DNA of 64,000 bases from Azotobacter chroococcum (GTDB lineage: Bacteria > Pseudomonadota > Gammaproteobacteria > Pseudomonadales > Pseudomonadaceae), in assembly GCF_004339665.1 (NCBI RefSeq), contig NZ_SMMU01000016.1:1-64000 (forward strand), written 5' to 3'. Shown here one piece after another: positions 45,686-54,461 of this stretch. The notes under the pieces are model-generated. The model saw only the letters and a program-made list of their open reading frames with translations. It did no database searches and was not told where the DNA came from. A program made the position numbers and the translations under genes. The stretch's first letter is position 1. Each line of letters starts with the position of its first letter.

Positions 45686-46642
45686 ATGACCGGCAGCCAC
45701 GAAAAATACCGACGCCTGATCGACTACTGTTGCGCCCTGCCGCCCACCCCCACGGCAGTGGCCTGGCCCTGCGACCAGAGCTCCCTGCAGGGCGTGGTGG
45801 ATGCGGCGAAGAACGGCCTGATCGCGCCGATCCTGGTCGGTCCGCGCGAGCAGATCGAGGCGCTGGCCGCGCAGCACGGCATCGACATCGGCGGACTGCC
45901 GATCGAGGACGCCCCCTACAGCCAGGCCGCCGCCGCCCGCGCGGTGGCGCTGGTCCGCGAGGGCAAGGCCGAGGCGCTGATGAAGGGCAGCCTGCACACC
46001 GACGAACTGATGGGCGCGGTGGTCAAGCGCGAGACCGGGCTGCGCACCGCGCGCCGGGTCAGCCACTGCTTCGTGATGGACGTGCCGGGGCACGCGGACA
46101 CCCTGATCATCACCGACGCCGCGGTGAACATCGCGCCGACCCTGGCCGAGAAGATGGACATCACCCAGAACGCCATCGATCTGGCCCACGCGCTGTTGCA
46201 GGTCAGCCCGGAGAAGAAGGAGGTGCGGGTGGCGATCCTCTCGGCAATGGAGACCGTCAACCCGGCCGTGCCCTCCACCGTCGAGGCGGCCGCTCTGTGC
46301 AAGATGGCCGACCGCCAGCAGATCACCGGCGCCATCCTCGACGGGCCCCTGGCCCTGGACAACGCCATCAGCCTGGAGGCGGCGCAGATCAAGAAGATCG
46401 ACTCGCCGGTGGCGGGCCGCGCCAACGTGCTGGTGGTGCCCGACCTGGAGGCCGGCAACATGCTCGCCAAGAGCCTGTCCTTCCTCGCCGGCGCGGATGC
46501 CGCCGGCATCGTGCTGGGCGCGCGGGTGCCGATCATCCTGACCAGCCGCGCCGACTCGCTGACCACCCGCCTGGCGTCCTGCGCGGTGGCGGCACTGGTG
46601 GCCAAGGCCCGGCGCGAGAACGCCGGGAAGGCGATGGGCTGA
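45686..46642 (+). CDS. phosphate acetyl/butyryltransferase (short, Ptb-like)
   Basis: A 318-residue enzyme of the phosphotransacetylase family without the N-terminal DRTGG region of long Pta. Family features include KGSLHTDELMGAVVKRETGL, LIITDAAVNIAPTLAEK and DGPLALDNAIS. It exchanges acyl-CoA and phosphate for acyl-phosphate and CoA. With the kinase three bases downstream it would form ATP from acetyl-CoA or another short acyl-CoA. The start at 45686 follows CGGAGA; the upstream open frame is antisense-like extension. Confidence 0.9.
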   Translation: MTGSHEKYRRLIDYCCALPPTPTAVAWPCDQSSLQGVVDAAKNGLIAPILVGPREQIEALAAQHGIDIGGLPIEDAPYSQAAAARAVALVREGKAEALMKGSLHTDELMGAVVKRETGLRTARRVSHCFVMDVPGHADTLIITDAAVNIAPTLAEKMDITQNAIDLAHALLQVSPEKKEVRVAILSAMETVNPAVPSTVEAAALCKMADRQQITGAILDGPLALDNAISLEAAQIKKIDSPVAGRANVLVVPDLEAGNMLAKSLSFLAGADAAGIVLGARVPIILTSRADSLTTRLASCAVAALVAKARRENAGKAMG

Positions 46643-46645
46643 GCC

Positions 46646-47830
46646 ATGCAGAATGCGATCCTGGTCCTCAACGCCGGCTCCTCCAGCCTCAAGTTCTCGC
46701 TCTTCGCCGACCATCCCGGCGGGCCGGAACTCCGCCTGCGCGGGCAGATCGAGGGGCTCAACGGTGCGCCGCACTTCATCGCCCGGGACACCGCGGGCGC
46801 GATCCTCGACGAGCGGCGCTGGGCCGACGGCACCCGCCTCGGCCACGACGGCGCGGCCCACCATCTGGTCGAGTTCCTGCAGGACTACCGGGATGAATAC
46901 CAGCTGATGGCGGTGGGCCACCGGGTGGTCCACGGCGGCCAGGAGTATTCCCTGCCGGTACGCGTAGACGCCGGGGTACTGGCGAAGCTGGAGAAGTTGG
47001 TCCCCCTCGCGCCCCTGCACCAGCCCCACAACCTGGCGCCGATCCGCGCCGTGGCCGAACGGGCGCCGCAGCTGCCCCAGGTGGCCTGCTTCGACACCGC
47101 CTTCCACCGCCGCCAGCCCGAGCTCGCCCAGCTGTTCGCCCTGCCGCCGGCCATCACCGAGCGCGGCGTGCGGCGTTATGGCTTCCACGGTCTATCCTAC
47201 GAATATATCGCCAGCGTGCTGCCGCAACTGGCCCCCGAGGCCGCCGCCGGCCGGGTCGTGGTCGCCCACCTGGGCAACGGCGCCAGCCTGTGCGCCATGG
47301 CCGCCGGCCGGAGCATGGCCAGCACCATGGGCTTCACCGCGGTGGACGGCCTGCCGATGGGCACCCGCTGCGGCAACATCGATCCGGGAGTGATCCTCTA
47401 TCTCATGGACGAACTGAAGATGGACGCCCGCGCCATCGAGCGACTGATCTACAAGGAATCCGGACTGCTCGGCGTGTCGGGGATTTCCAGCGACATGCGC
47501 GAGCTTTTGGCCAGCGACGCACCGCGCGCCGCCCTGGCGGTGGACCTCTTCGTCTACCGCATCGGCCGCGAGCTCGGCTCCCTGGCCGCGGCCCTGGGCG
47601 GGCTCGATGCCCTGGTATTCACCGGCGGCATCGGCGAGCACGCCGCGGTGATCCGCGCGCGCGTCTGCCGCGACGCCGCCTGGCTGGGCGTGGAGCTGGA
47701 CGAAGCCGCCAACGAAGCCGGCGGCCCGCGGATCAGCACGGCCTCCGGCACGGTGTCGGCCTGGACGCTCGCCACCAACGAGGAACTGATGATCGCCCGC
47801 CATACCCGGCAGACGATTTCGCCCACCTGA
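46646..47830 (+). CDS. ackA: acetate kinase
   Basis: A 394-residue member of the ASKHA fold. The N-terminus ILVLNAGSSSLKFSLF is the phosphate-1 motif, GHRVVHGG the acyl-phosphate site (with Arg), RRYGFHGLSYEY the catalytic region, and VFTGGIGEHAAVIRARV the adenosine site. It interconverts acyl-phosphate and ADP with carboxylate and ATP. It is 3 bases after the phosphotransacetylase gene, so it is co-translated. Confidence 0.94.
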   Translation: MQNAILVLNAGSSSLKFSLFADHPGGPELRLRGQIEGLNGAPHFIARDTAGAILDERRWADGTRLGHDGAAHHLVEFLQDYRDEYQLMAVGHRVVHGGQEYSLPVRVDAGVLAKLEKLVPLAPLHQPHNLAPIRAVAERAPQLPQVACFDTAFHRRQPELAQLFALPPAITERGVRRYGFHGLSYEYIASVLPQLAPEAAAGRVVVAHLGNGASLCAMAAGRSMASTMGFTAVDGLPMGTRCGNIDPGVILYLMDELKMDARAIERLIYKESGLLGVSGISSDMRELLASDAPRAALAVDLFVYRIGRELGSLAAALGGLDALVFTGGIGEHAAVIRARVCRDAAWLGVELDEAANEAGGPRISTASGTVSAWTLATNEELMIARHTRQTISPT

Positions 47831-47849
47831 GAACCCGAGGAAAAAGGAC

Positions 47850-48632
47850 ATGACTCCGGAGACTCCCCACCCGCTGCTCAAGGGCGCCAAGGCGCTGGTG
47901 GTCGGCGTGGCCAACGAACACTCGATCGCCTACGGCTGCGCCAAGGCCTTCGCCGAACTCGGGGCCGAGGTGGCCATCACCTACGCCAACGACAAGACCC
48001 GCACCTACGTCGAGCCGCTGGCCAGGGAGCTGAAGGCGCCGATCTTCATGCCGCTGGACGTCACCCAGGCCGGCGAGCTCGAAGCGGTGTTCGAGACGAT
48101 CACCCGGCAATGGGGACGACTGGACATTGTGGTGCATGCCGTTGCCTGGGCACCCAAGGAAGACCTGCAGGGCGGCCTGCTCGACTCCTCGGCGGAGGGT
48201 TTCGGCCTGGCCATGGACATCTCCTGCCATTCCTTCGTGCGCATGGCGCGCCTGGCGGCGCCGCTCATGACCAACGGCGGGACCCTGTTCGCCATGAGCT
48301 ATTACGGCGCCAACAAGGTAGTACCCAACTACAATCTGATGGGACCGGTGAAGGCCGCGCTGGAGGCGTCCTGCCGCTATCTCGCCTACGAACTCGGCCC
48401 CAAAGGCATCCGCGTGCATGCCATCTCCCCCGGCCCGCTGAAGACCCGCGCCGCCTCCGGCCTCAAGGATTTCGACCTGCTGCTCAACGAGGCCGCGCAG
48501 CGCGCGCCGCTGGGCGAGCTGGTGGACATCATGGACGTGGGCTTCACCTGCGCCTACCTGGCCAGCCCCTACGCCCGCCGCCTGTCCGGCGAGACGCTGT
48601 ACGTGGACGGCGGCGTGAACATCATGGCCTGA
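47850..48632 (+). CDS. fabI: enoyl-[acyl-carrier-protein] reductase (NADH) FabI
   Basis: A 260-residue short-chain dehydrogenase-like enzyme. The cofactor region is ALVVGVANEHSIAYGCAKA. The FabI-specific active site is YYGANKVVPNYNLMGPVKAA, with Tyr and Lys in the FabI spacing (Y-x6-K), and ISPGPLKTRAASGL is also diagnostic. FabI reduces the enoyl group in each fatty-acid elongation cycle. Being last in a DUF3141-pta-ack operon, it may be a second, specialised copy rather than the housekeeping gene. Confidence 0.9.
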   Translation: MTPETPHPLLKGAKALVVGVANEHSIAYGCAKAFAELGAEVAITYANDKTRTYVEPLARELKAPIFMPLDVTQAGELEAVFETITRQWGRLDIVVHAVAWAPKEDLQGGLLDSSAEGFGLAMDISCHSFVRMARLAAPLMTNGGTLFAMSYYGANKVVPNYNLMGPVKAALEASCRYLAYELGPKGIRVHAISPGPLKTRAASGLKDFDLLLNEAAQRAPLGELVDIMDVGFTCAYLASPYARRLSGETLYVDGGVNIMA

Positions 48633-48718
48633 GGCCGGCGCGCAACCGGCAGCCCGGAGAACCTGCAGCAAGCCCGGCAGGCAAGGCTGGCAGCACAATC
48701 ATCACGTGGGGTTTGCCC

Positions 48719-49999
48719 ATGATCACTCGCTTTTTCCGGCGCATCCGTCCGGGCTTCGGCAGGCTCCCAAGCCGTCTCGCTTTACGGATCGCCTGCCTGG
48801 CCGGCGGCCTCGTCCTGCTGGCCGGCTGCGACGAAAAGCCGGTCGCCCCGGCGCGGCCGCCCACCGAAGTGACCGCCATGACGGTGACCGCGCAGGACAC
48901 CCCGGTGACACTGGAATTCGTCGCCCAGACCGAGAGCTCCCGGGAGGTGGAAATCCGCGCCCGCGTCGCGGGCTTCCTGGACAAGCGGCTGTACAACGAA
49001 GGCGAGCTGGTGAAGGCCGGGCAGGTCCTGTTCCAGATGGACCCCAAGCCTTTCGAAGCGGCGCTGCAGTCGGCCCAGGGACAACTCGCCCAGCAACAGG
49101 CGCGCCTGGAAATGGCCAGGGCCGACCTGGTCCGGGTCCGCCCCCTGGTGAAGCTGGGCGCGCTCAGCAAGAAGAGTCTCGACGATGCCATCGGCAACGA
49201 GCGGCAGGCCCAGGCCGCCGTGCTCAGCGCCGAGGGGGCGGTGCGCACGGCGCAAATCAATCTCGGCTATACCACCATCGCCTCGCCCCTCACCGGCGTG
49301 TCGGGCTCTGCCAGGCAGCAGGATGGCAGCTACGTGACGCCGGGCGAAGCGGGCCTGCTGACCCATGTGTCGCAGGTGGACCCCATCTACGTCAACTTCA
49401 GCCTCTCGGAAAACGAGATGCTCAAATATCGCAGCGAGATTGCCGCCGACCAGCTCAGGTTCCCGCCGAACAACGCCTTCGAAGTCGAAGTGGTGCTGGC
49501 CGACGGCTCGCTGGTGCCCGATCGCGGCCGCCTCAGCTTTGCCGATTTCTCCTTCAGCGAGGAAACCGGCACCTTCCTGATCCGGGCAGAGCTGGCCAAC
49601 TCCAAGGGGCTGCTGCGTCCCGGCCAGTTCGTGCGCGCCCACCTCAAGGGCGCGACCCGGCCCAAGGCCGTGCTGGTGCCCCAGCGGGCGGTCCTGCAGG
49701 GTCCCAGAAGCCATTACGTGTGGGTGATCGACAACGACGGCAAGCCCGAGCAGCGTGTCGTGGCAATGGGCGACTGGCACGGCGACGACTGGTTCGTCAG
49801 CCAGGGCCTGCGCCTCGGCGAGCGCATCGTGGTCGACGGCGCGATCCGGGTGGCGCCCGGGGTCCCGCTAAAGATCGTCGATGCCCGTCCCGCCACGGAA
49901 GGAGCGGGCGAGCGGCAGCGCCCGGTGGCGGCCGAGGCCTGGCCCGGCCAGCAGGAGCGGCTGAAGGTCACGCCATCCGACCAGGGATCGGCGCCATGA
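48719..49999 (+). CDS. RND efflux periplasmic adaptor (MexA/AcrA-like)
   Basis: A 426-residue membrane fusion protein. The N-terminus has a lipoprotein-type signal (LACLAGGLVLLAGC-like, Cys about 40). After it come the lipoyl domain (ESSREVEIRARVAGFLDKRL and GELVKAGQVLFQMDPKPF), a helical hairpin (AQGQLAQQQARLEMARADL) and a beta barrel (VDPIYVNFSLSENEML). It links the RND pump to an outer-membrane channel. ATG 48719 is fixed by the signal. The pump gene starts 13 bases after the stop. Confidence 0.92.
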   Translation: MITRFFRRIRPGFGRLPSRLALRIACLAGGLVLLAGCDEKPVAPARPPTEVTAMTVTAQDTPVTLEFVAQTESSREVEIRARVAGFLDKRLYNEGELVKAGQVLFQMDPKPFEAALQSAQGQLAQQQARLEMARADLVRVRPLVKLGALSKKSLDDAIGNERQAQAAVLSAEGAVRTAQINLGYTTIASPLTGVSGSARQQDGSYVTPGEAGLLTHVSQVDPIYVNFSLSENEMLKYRSEIAADQLRFPPNNAFEVEVVLADGSLVPDRGRLSFADFSFSEETGTFLIRAELANSKGLLRPGQFVRAHLKGATRPKAVLVPQRAVLQGPRSHYVWVIDNDGKPEQRVVAMGDWHGDDWFVSQGLRLGERIVVDGAIRVAPGVPLKIVDARPATEGAGERQRPVAAEAWPGQQERLKVTPSDQGSAP

Positions 50000-50012
50000 G
50001 CGGACGGACCCC

Positions 50013-53000
50013 ATGAGCATCTCCCATTACTGCATCGACCGGCCGATCTTCGCCTCGGTGATTTCCATCGTCATCACCCTGGCCGGGGCGGTGGCGATGT
50101 TCAATCTGCCCGTGGCCCAGTATCCGGACATCACCCCGCCGCAGATCACGGTATCGGCCACCTACCCCGGCGCCGACGCCGAAGTGGTGGCCAACAACGT
50201 GGCGGCGCCCATCGAACAGCAGGTCAACGGCGCCGACAACATGATCTACATGTACTCGTCGAGTTCGGCGACGGGCAACATGACCCTCAACGTCTTCTTC
50301 GAGATCGGCACCGACCCTTCTCTCGCCCAGGTGGACGTGCAGAACCGGGTGAACCTGGCCCTGCCGCAGCTGCCGTCGGCGGTCCAGGCCCAGGGCATCA
50401 ACGTGCAGAAGAAGTCCTCGGCCTTCATGATGGTCATCGCGGTGTATTCCCCCGAGGACCGCTACGACAGCACCTACATCGCCAACTACACGAACATCTA
50501 CCTCCTGGATGCCATCAAGCGCATCCCCGGGGCCAACCAGGCCGCCATCTTCGGCACCCCGGACTATGCCATGCGGATCTGGCTGAAGCCGGACCGGATG
50601 GCCCAGCTGGGCATCTCGGCCACCGACGTGCAGCAGGCGGTGGCCAACCAGAACCAGCAGTTCGCCGTGGGCCGCATCGGCCAGTCCCCCACCGGCCAGC
50701 CGGTGGAGCAGTCCTTCGCCGTCACCACCAAGGGCCGCCTGAGCGAGCCCGCCGAGTTCGAGGACATCATCATCCGCGCCGCCAGCGGCGGAGCGGCCAT
50801 CGTTCGCCTGCGCGACATAGGCCGTGCCGAACTCGGCCAGAAGGACTACTCGCTGCGCAGCACCTACCAGGGCAGGCCGGCAACCCTGATGGCGGTCTAC
50901 CAGCAGCCCGGCGCCAACGCCCTGGAGGTGTCCGCCGCGGTCCGGGAAACCCTGGCGGAGATGGAGAAGAGCTTTCCCGCCGGCCTCGAATACACGATCG
51001 TGATGGACACCACGGCCTTCACCCGCGCGTCCATCAACGAGGTGGTGAAAACCTTCTTCGAGGCCCTGGTGCTGGTGGTGGCGGTGGTCTACCTGTTCCT
51101 GCAGAGCCTGCGCGCCACCCTGATCCCGGTGCTGGCGGTGCCGGTGTCGATCGTCGGCACCTTCATCGGCATGACCGCCCTGGGGTTCTCCGTCAACATG
51201 CTGACCCTGTTCGGCATGGTGCTGGCGATCGGCATCGTGGTGGACGACGCCATCGTGGTGATCGAGAACGTCGAGCGCAACATGCACGTCCACAAGATGA
51301 ATCCCAAGGACGCCGCCAAGCGGGCCATGGACGAGGTGGCCGGCCCGGTGGTGGCCATCGTGCTGGTGCTCTGCGCGGTGTTCATTCCGGTGGCCTTCAT
51401 GGGCGGCATCACCGGCCAGCTCTACAAGCAGTTCGCCATTACCATCGCCATCTCGGTGGTGATCTCCGGCCTGGTGGCCCTGACCCTGTCGCCGGCCCTG
51501 GCCGCCATCCTGCTCAAGCCCGCCCACGGCGAGAAGCGCGGCTTCTTCCGCTGGTTCGAACGCAGCTTCGAGCGCATGACCGAGGGCTACTCCCGTTCGG
51601 TGGCCTTCATGATCAAGCGCTTCGTGCTGGCGCTGCTGCTGTTCGCCGGGATGATCGTCCTGACGGTGCTGATGGCGCAGCGGATTCCCGGCGCCTTCCT
51701 GCCGCCGGAAGATCAGGGCTACCTGCTCGGTGCGGTGATCATGCCCGACGCCGCCAGCCTGGATCGCACCAGCGAGGTGGGCAAGGTCGCCAGCGACTAC
51801 TTCATGAACAACGAGGCCGTCGAAGGGGTGGCCGTCGTCAACGGCTACAGCCTGCTGGACAGCCAGAACAAGAACAATGCCGGCACCTTCTTCGTCGGCT
51901 TCAAGGATTTCGAGGAGCGCTACCAGGACGCGGAAACCATCCAGGCGCAGGGTGCCCCGGCCGTCATCAAGGCGGCCGGCCAGACGCTCTCCCAGGTGCG
52001 CGAGGGGCTCATCCTGCCGGTTAATCCACCGTCCATTCCCGGCCTGGGCACCACCGGCGGCATGGAGGTGTGGATCCAGAGCAAGGGCGACGGCACCGTC
52101 AGCCAGCTGGCCGAGCTGGTGAACAACTTCGTGGCCAAGGCCAGACAGCGTCCGGAACTCGGTGCCATCACCTCCACCTTCAACGCCTTCTCCCAGCAGC
52201 TGCTCGCCGATGTGGACCGGGAAAAGGCGGAAACCCTGGGCGTGCCGGTGGAGGACGTGTACAGCACCATGCAGACCATGTTCGGCTCGCTGTACGTGTC
52301 GCAGTTCAACAAGTTCAGCCGTCTGTGGCAGGTGATCCTGCAGGCCGAGCCCGCCTATCGCCTCAAGGTCGATGACCTGCAGCAGATCTACGTGCGCAGC
52401 CGCAGCGGCGAGATGGTCCCGCTCAAGGCCCTGCTGACCACCCGCTACGTCACCGGCCCCGATCTCTTGACCCGCTTCAACAACTTCCCGGCGGTGAAGA
52501 TCACCGCCAATGCGGCGCCGGGCTTCAGCTCCGGGCAGGCGCTCGCGGCCCTTGAGGAGGTGGCTGCGGAGACCATGACCAGCGACTATGGCCTGGCCCT
52601 GAGCGGCGAGGCCTTCGAGGAGAAGAAGGCCGGCGGCACCACCTCCCAGGTGTTCATCTTCGGCCTGATCATGGTGTTTTTGATCCTCGCCGCCCAGTAC
52701 GAGAAGTGGTCCCTGCCGGTCGGCGTGCTGCTGGCGGTGCCCTTCGCGCTGTTCGGCGCCCTGCTGGCGATCCTCTTGCGCGGGCTGGTCAACGACGTGT
52801 ACTTCCAGATCGGCCTGACCATGCTGGTGGCCCTGGCGGCGAAGAACGCCATCCTGATCTTCGAGTTCGCCGTGCTGAACCGCGAACAGGGCATGTCGGT
52901 GTTCGATGCGGCGATGACCGCGGCGAAGGAACGCCTGCGGCCCATCGTGATGACCTCGCTGGCCTTCATCCTCGGCTGCGTGCCCCTGGCCATCGCCGTC

Positions 53001-53222
53001 GGCGCCTCGGAGAACAGCCGCCACTCGATCGGCACCGGGGTGATCGGCGGGATGCTGGCGGCGACGGTGATCGCGGTGTTCTTCATCCCGCTGTTCTACT
53101 ACCTGGTGGAGCGGATTTCCGAGAGAGCCGCGGGCAAGCAGAAAGCCACGCCGCCCGCCGAACCGGCGCTGCCGGGCGGGGCGCTGAGCGGCGCGCCGCA
53201 ACAGCGCCGCGAGGACGACTGA
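50013..53222 (+). CDS. RND efflux inner-membrane transporter (HAE1 family, MexB/AcrB-like)
   Basis: A 1069-residue proton-driven pump. It has the AcrB layout: SHYCIDRPIFASVISIVITL as TM1, large periplasmic porter/docking domains after TM1 and TM7, and twelve helices. TM4 carries GIVVDDAIVVIENVER with the paired Asp of the proton relay, and LRPIVMTSLAFILGCVPLAIA is a late signature. HAE1 pumps export amphiphilic compounds. No outer-membrane factor gene follows; instead pqi genes follow after one base. Confidence 0.95.
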   Translation: MSISHYCIDRPIFASVISIVITLAGAVAMFNLPVAQYPDITPPQITVSATYPGADAEVVANNVAAPIEQQVNGADNMIYMYSSSSATGNMTLNVFFEIGTDPSLAQVDVQNRVNLALPQLPSAVQAQGINVQKKSSAFMMVIAVYSPEDRYDSTYIANYTNIYLLDAIKRIPGANQAAIFGTPDYAMRIWLKPDRMAQLGISATDVQQAVANQNQQFAVGRIGQSPTGQPVEQSFAVTTKGRLSEPAEFEDIIIRAASGGAAIVRLRDIGRAELGQKDYSLRSTYQGRPATLMAVYQQPGANALEVSAAVRETLAEMEKSFPAGLEYTIVMDTTAFTRASINEVVKTFFEALVLVVAVVYLFLQSLRATLIPVLAVPVSIVGTFIGMTALGFSVNMLTLFGMVLAIGIVVDDAIVVIENVERNMHVHKMNPKDAAKRAMDEVAGPVVAIVLVLCAVFIPVAFMGGITGQLYKQFAITIAISVVISGLVALTLSPALAAILLKPAHGEKRGFFRWFERSFERMTEGYSRSVAFMIKRFVLALLLFAGMIVLTVLMAQRIPGAFLPPEDQGYLLGAVIMPDAASLDRTSEVGKVASDYFMNNEAVEGVAVVNGYSLLDSQNKNNAGTFFVGFKDFEERYQDAETIQAQGAPAVIKAAGQTLSQVREGLILPVNPPSIPGLGTTGGMEVWIQSKGDGTVSQLAELVNNFVAKARQRPELGAITSTFNAFSQQLLADVDREKAETLGVPVEDVYSTMQTMFGSLYVSQFNKFSRLWQVILQAEPAYRLKVDDLQQIYVRSRSGEMVPLKALLTTRYVTGPDLLTRFNNFPAVKITANAAPGFSSGQALAALEEVAAETMTSDYGLALSGEAFEEKKAGGTTSQVFIFGLIMVFLILAAQYEKWSLPVGVLLAVPFALFGALLAILLRGLVNDVYFQIGLTMLVALAAKNAILIFEFAVLNREQGMSVFDAAMTAAKERLRPIVMTSLAFILGCVPLAIAVGASENSRHSIGTGVIGGMLAATVIAVFFIPLFYYLVERISERAAGKQKATPPAEPALPGGALSGAPQQRREDD

Positions 53223-53223
53223 G

Positions 53224-53838
53224 ATGAGCATGGCCGAACGACCGCTGATCGCCTGCCACGACTGCGACCTGCTGCAGCGCGAGCCGCTCCTGCCCCAGGG
53301 CGGCGTGGCGCGCTGCCGGCGCTGCGGGGCGACCCTGCTGCGCAGCCATCCGCAGAGCACCGAGCGCGCCCTGGCCTTCACCCTCGGCGCCCTGTTCCTC
53401 TTCGTCCTCGCCAACGTCTTTCCCATCGTCGGCCTCAAGCTCAGCGGCGACTTCGTGCAGACCACCCTGCTCGGCGCGGCGCAGGTCATGTACCGCAACG
53501 ACATGCGCCTGGTCGCCGGACTGGTGCTGGTGACCACCTTCGTCGCGCCCCTGACGCAGATGCTGGCCATGACCTACCTGCTGCTGCCGGCCTGTCTCGG
53601 ACGCCGGCCGCCGCAAGCCCGGCGCGTGTTCCGCGGCATGACCCTGATCCAGCCCTGGAGCATGCTGGAGGTGTTCGTGCTCGGCATCCTGGTCGCGCTG
53701 GTCAAGCTCGCCCACCTCGCCATCGTGGTGCCGGGGATCGCCCTGTGGTCGTTCGGCGGGGTGATGCTGCTGATGGCGGCGGCCACCGCCGCCTTCGACG
53801 CCCGCGACCTGTGGACACGCCTGGAGGCGGCGCGATGA
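53224..53838 (+). CDS. pqiA: PqiA N-terminal half (LetA/PqiA family)
   Basis: A 204-residue membrane protein with one PqiA repeat. The zinc-ribbon-like Cys pairs CHDC and CRRCG lie at residues about 12-35, followed by four helices (LAFTLGALFLFVLANVFPI is the first). E. coli PqiA has two such repeats in about 417 residues; here they are separate genes overlapping as ATGA at 53835-53838. PqiA is the inner-membrane component of the PqiABC lipid transport system. It begins one base after the pump gene stop. Confidence 0.88.
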   Translation: MSMAERPLIACHDCDLLQREPLLPQGGVARCRRCGATLLRSHPQSTERALAFTLGALFLFVLANVFPIVGLKLSGDFVQTTLLGAAQVMYRNDMRLVAGLVLVTTFVAPLTQMLAMTYLLLPACLGRRPPQARRVFRGMTLIQPWSMLEVFVLGILVALVKLAHLAIVVPGIALWSFGGVMLLMAAATAAFDARDLWTRLEAAR

Positions 53839-54461
53839 AGAGCCCGGCGAGCGCCGCCCGCTGGCACCTGGCGACCTGCCACGGCTGCGGCCTGCTGAGC
53901 CGCGCAGGCCATGAGCACGCCGCCCGCTGCCCGCGCTGCGGCAGCCCCCTGCACACCCGCAAGCCGGACAGCATCGCCCGCACCTGGGCCTTCATCGTCG
54001 CCGCGGCGATCCTCTACATCCCCGCCAACCTGCTGCCGATCATGGAGACCAGCTCCCTGTTCGGCGCCCAGGACGACACCATCATGAGCGGTGTGGTGTA
54101 CCTGTGGATCTCCGGCTCCTGGCACCTGGCCCTGGTGGTGTTCATCGCCAGCATCCTGGTGCCGATGGCCAAGCTCTTCGCCCTGATCGTCCTCGTGCTG
54201 TCGGTGCAGCTGCGTGCCCGCTGGCAGCCGGTGCAGCGCACCCGCCTCTACCGCCTGGTGGAACTGGTGGGGCGCTGGTCGATGCTCGACGTTTACGTAG
54301 TGACCCTGCTGGTGGCCCTGGTGCAGCTCGAAGCCCTGGCGACCATCCGCCCCGGCACCGGGGCCCTGGCCTTCGGCGCCGTGGTGGTGCTGACCATGTT
54401 CGCGGCGATGAGCTTCGATCCTCGCCTGATCTGGGACTCCATGGAGAAAGACGATGCCTGA
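53835..54461 (+). CDS. pqiA: PqiA C-terminal half (LetA/PqiA family)
   Basis: A 208-residue membrane protein, the second PqiA repeat. CHGCG and CPRCGS form the Cys ribbon near the N-terminus. ARTWAFIVAAAILYIPANLLPIM is the first helix region, and SMLDVYVVTLLVALVQL a later one. It overlaps the first half by four bases and pqiB by eight, so stoichiometric synthesis is expected. Confidence 0.88.
   Translation: MKSPASAARWHLATCHGCGLLSRAGHEHAARCPRCGSPLHTRKPDSIARTWAFIVAAAILYIPANLLPIMETSSLFGAQDDTIMSGVVYLWISGSWHLALVVFIASILVPMAKLFALIVLVLSVQLRARWQPVQRTRLYRLVELVGRWSMLDVYVVTLLVALVQLEALATIRPGTGALAFGAVVVLTMFAAMSFDPRLIWDSMEKDDA

Noticed and set aside
49968-53570. A 1200-codon minus-strand open frame opposite the RND pump
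   Set aside because: His/Gly/Asp-rich low-complexity translation typical of antisense to high-GC membrane protein genes.
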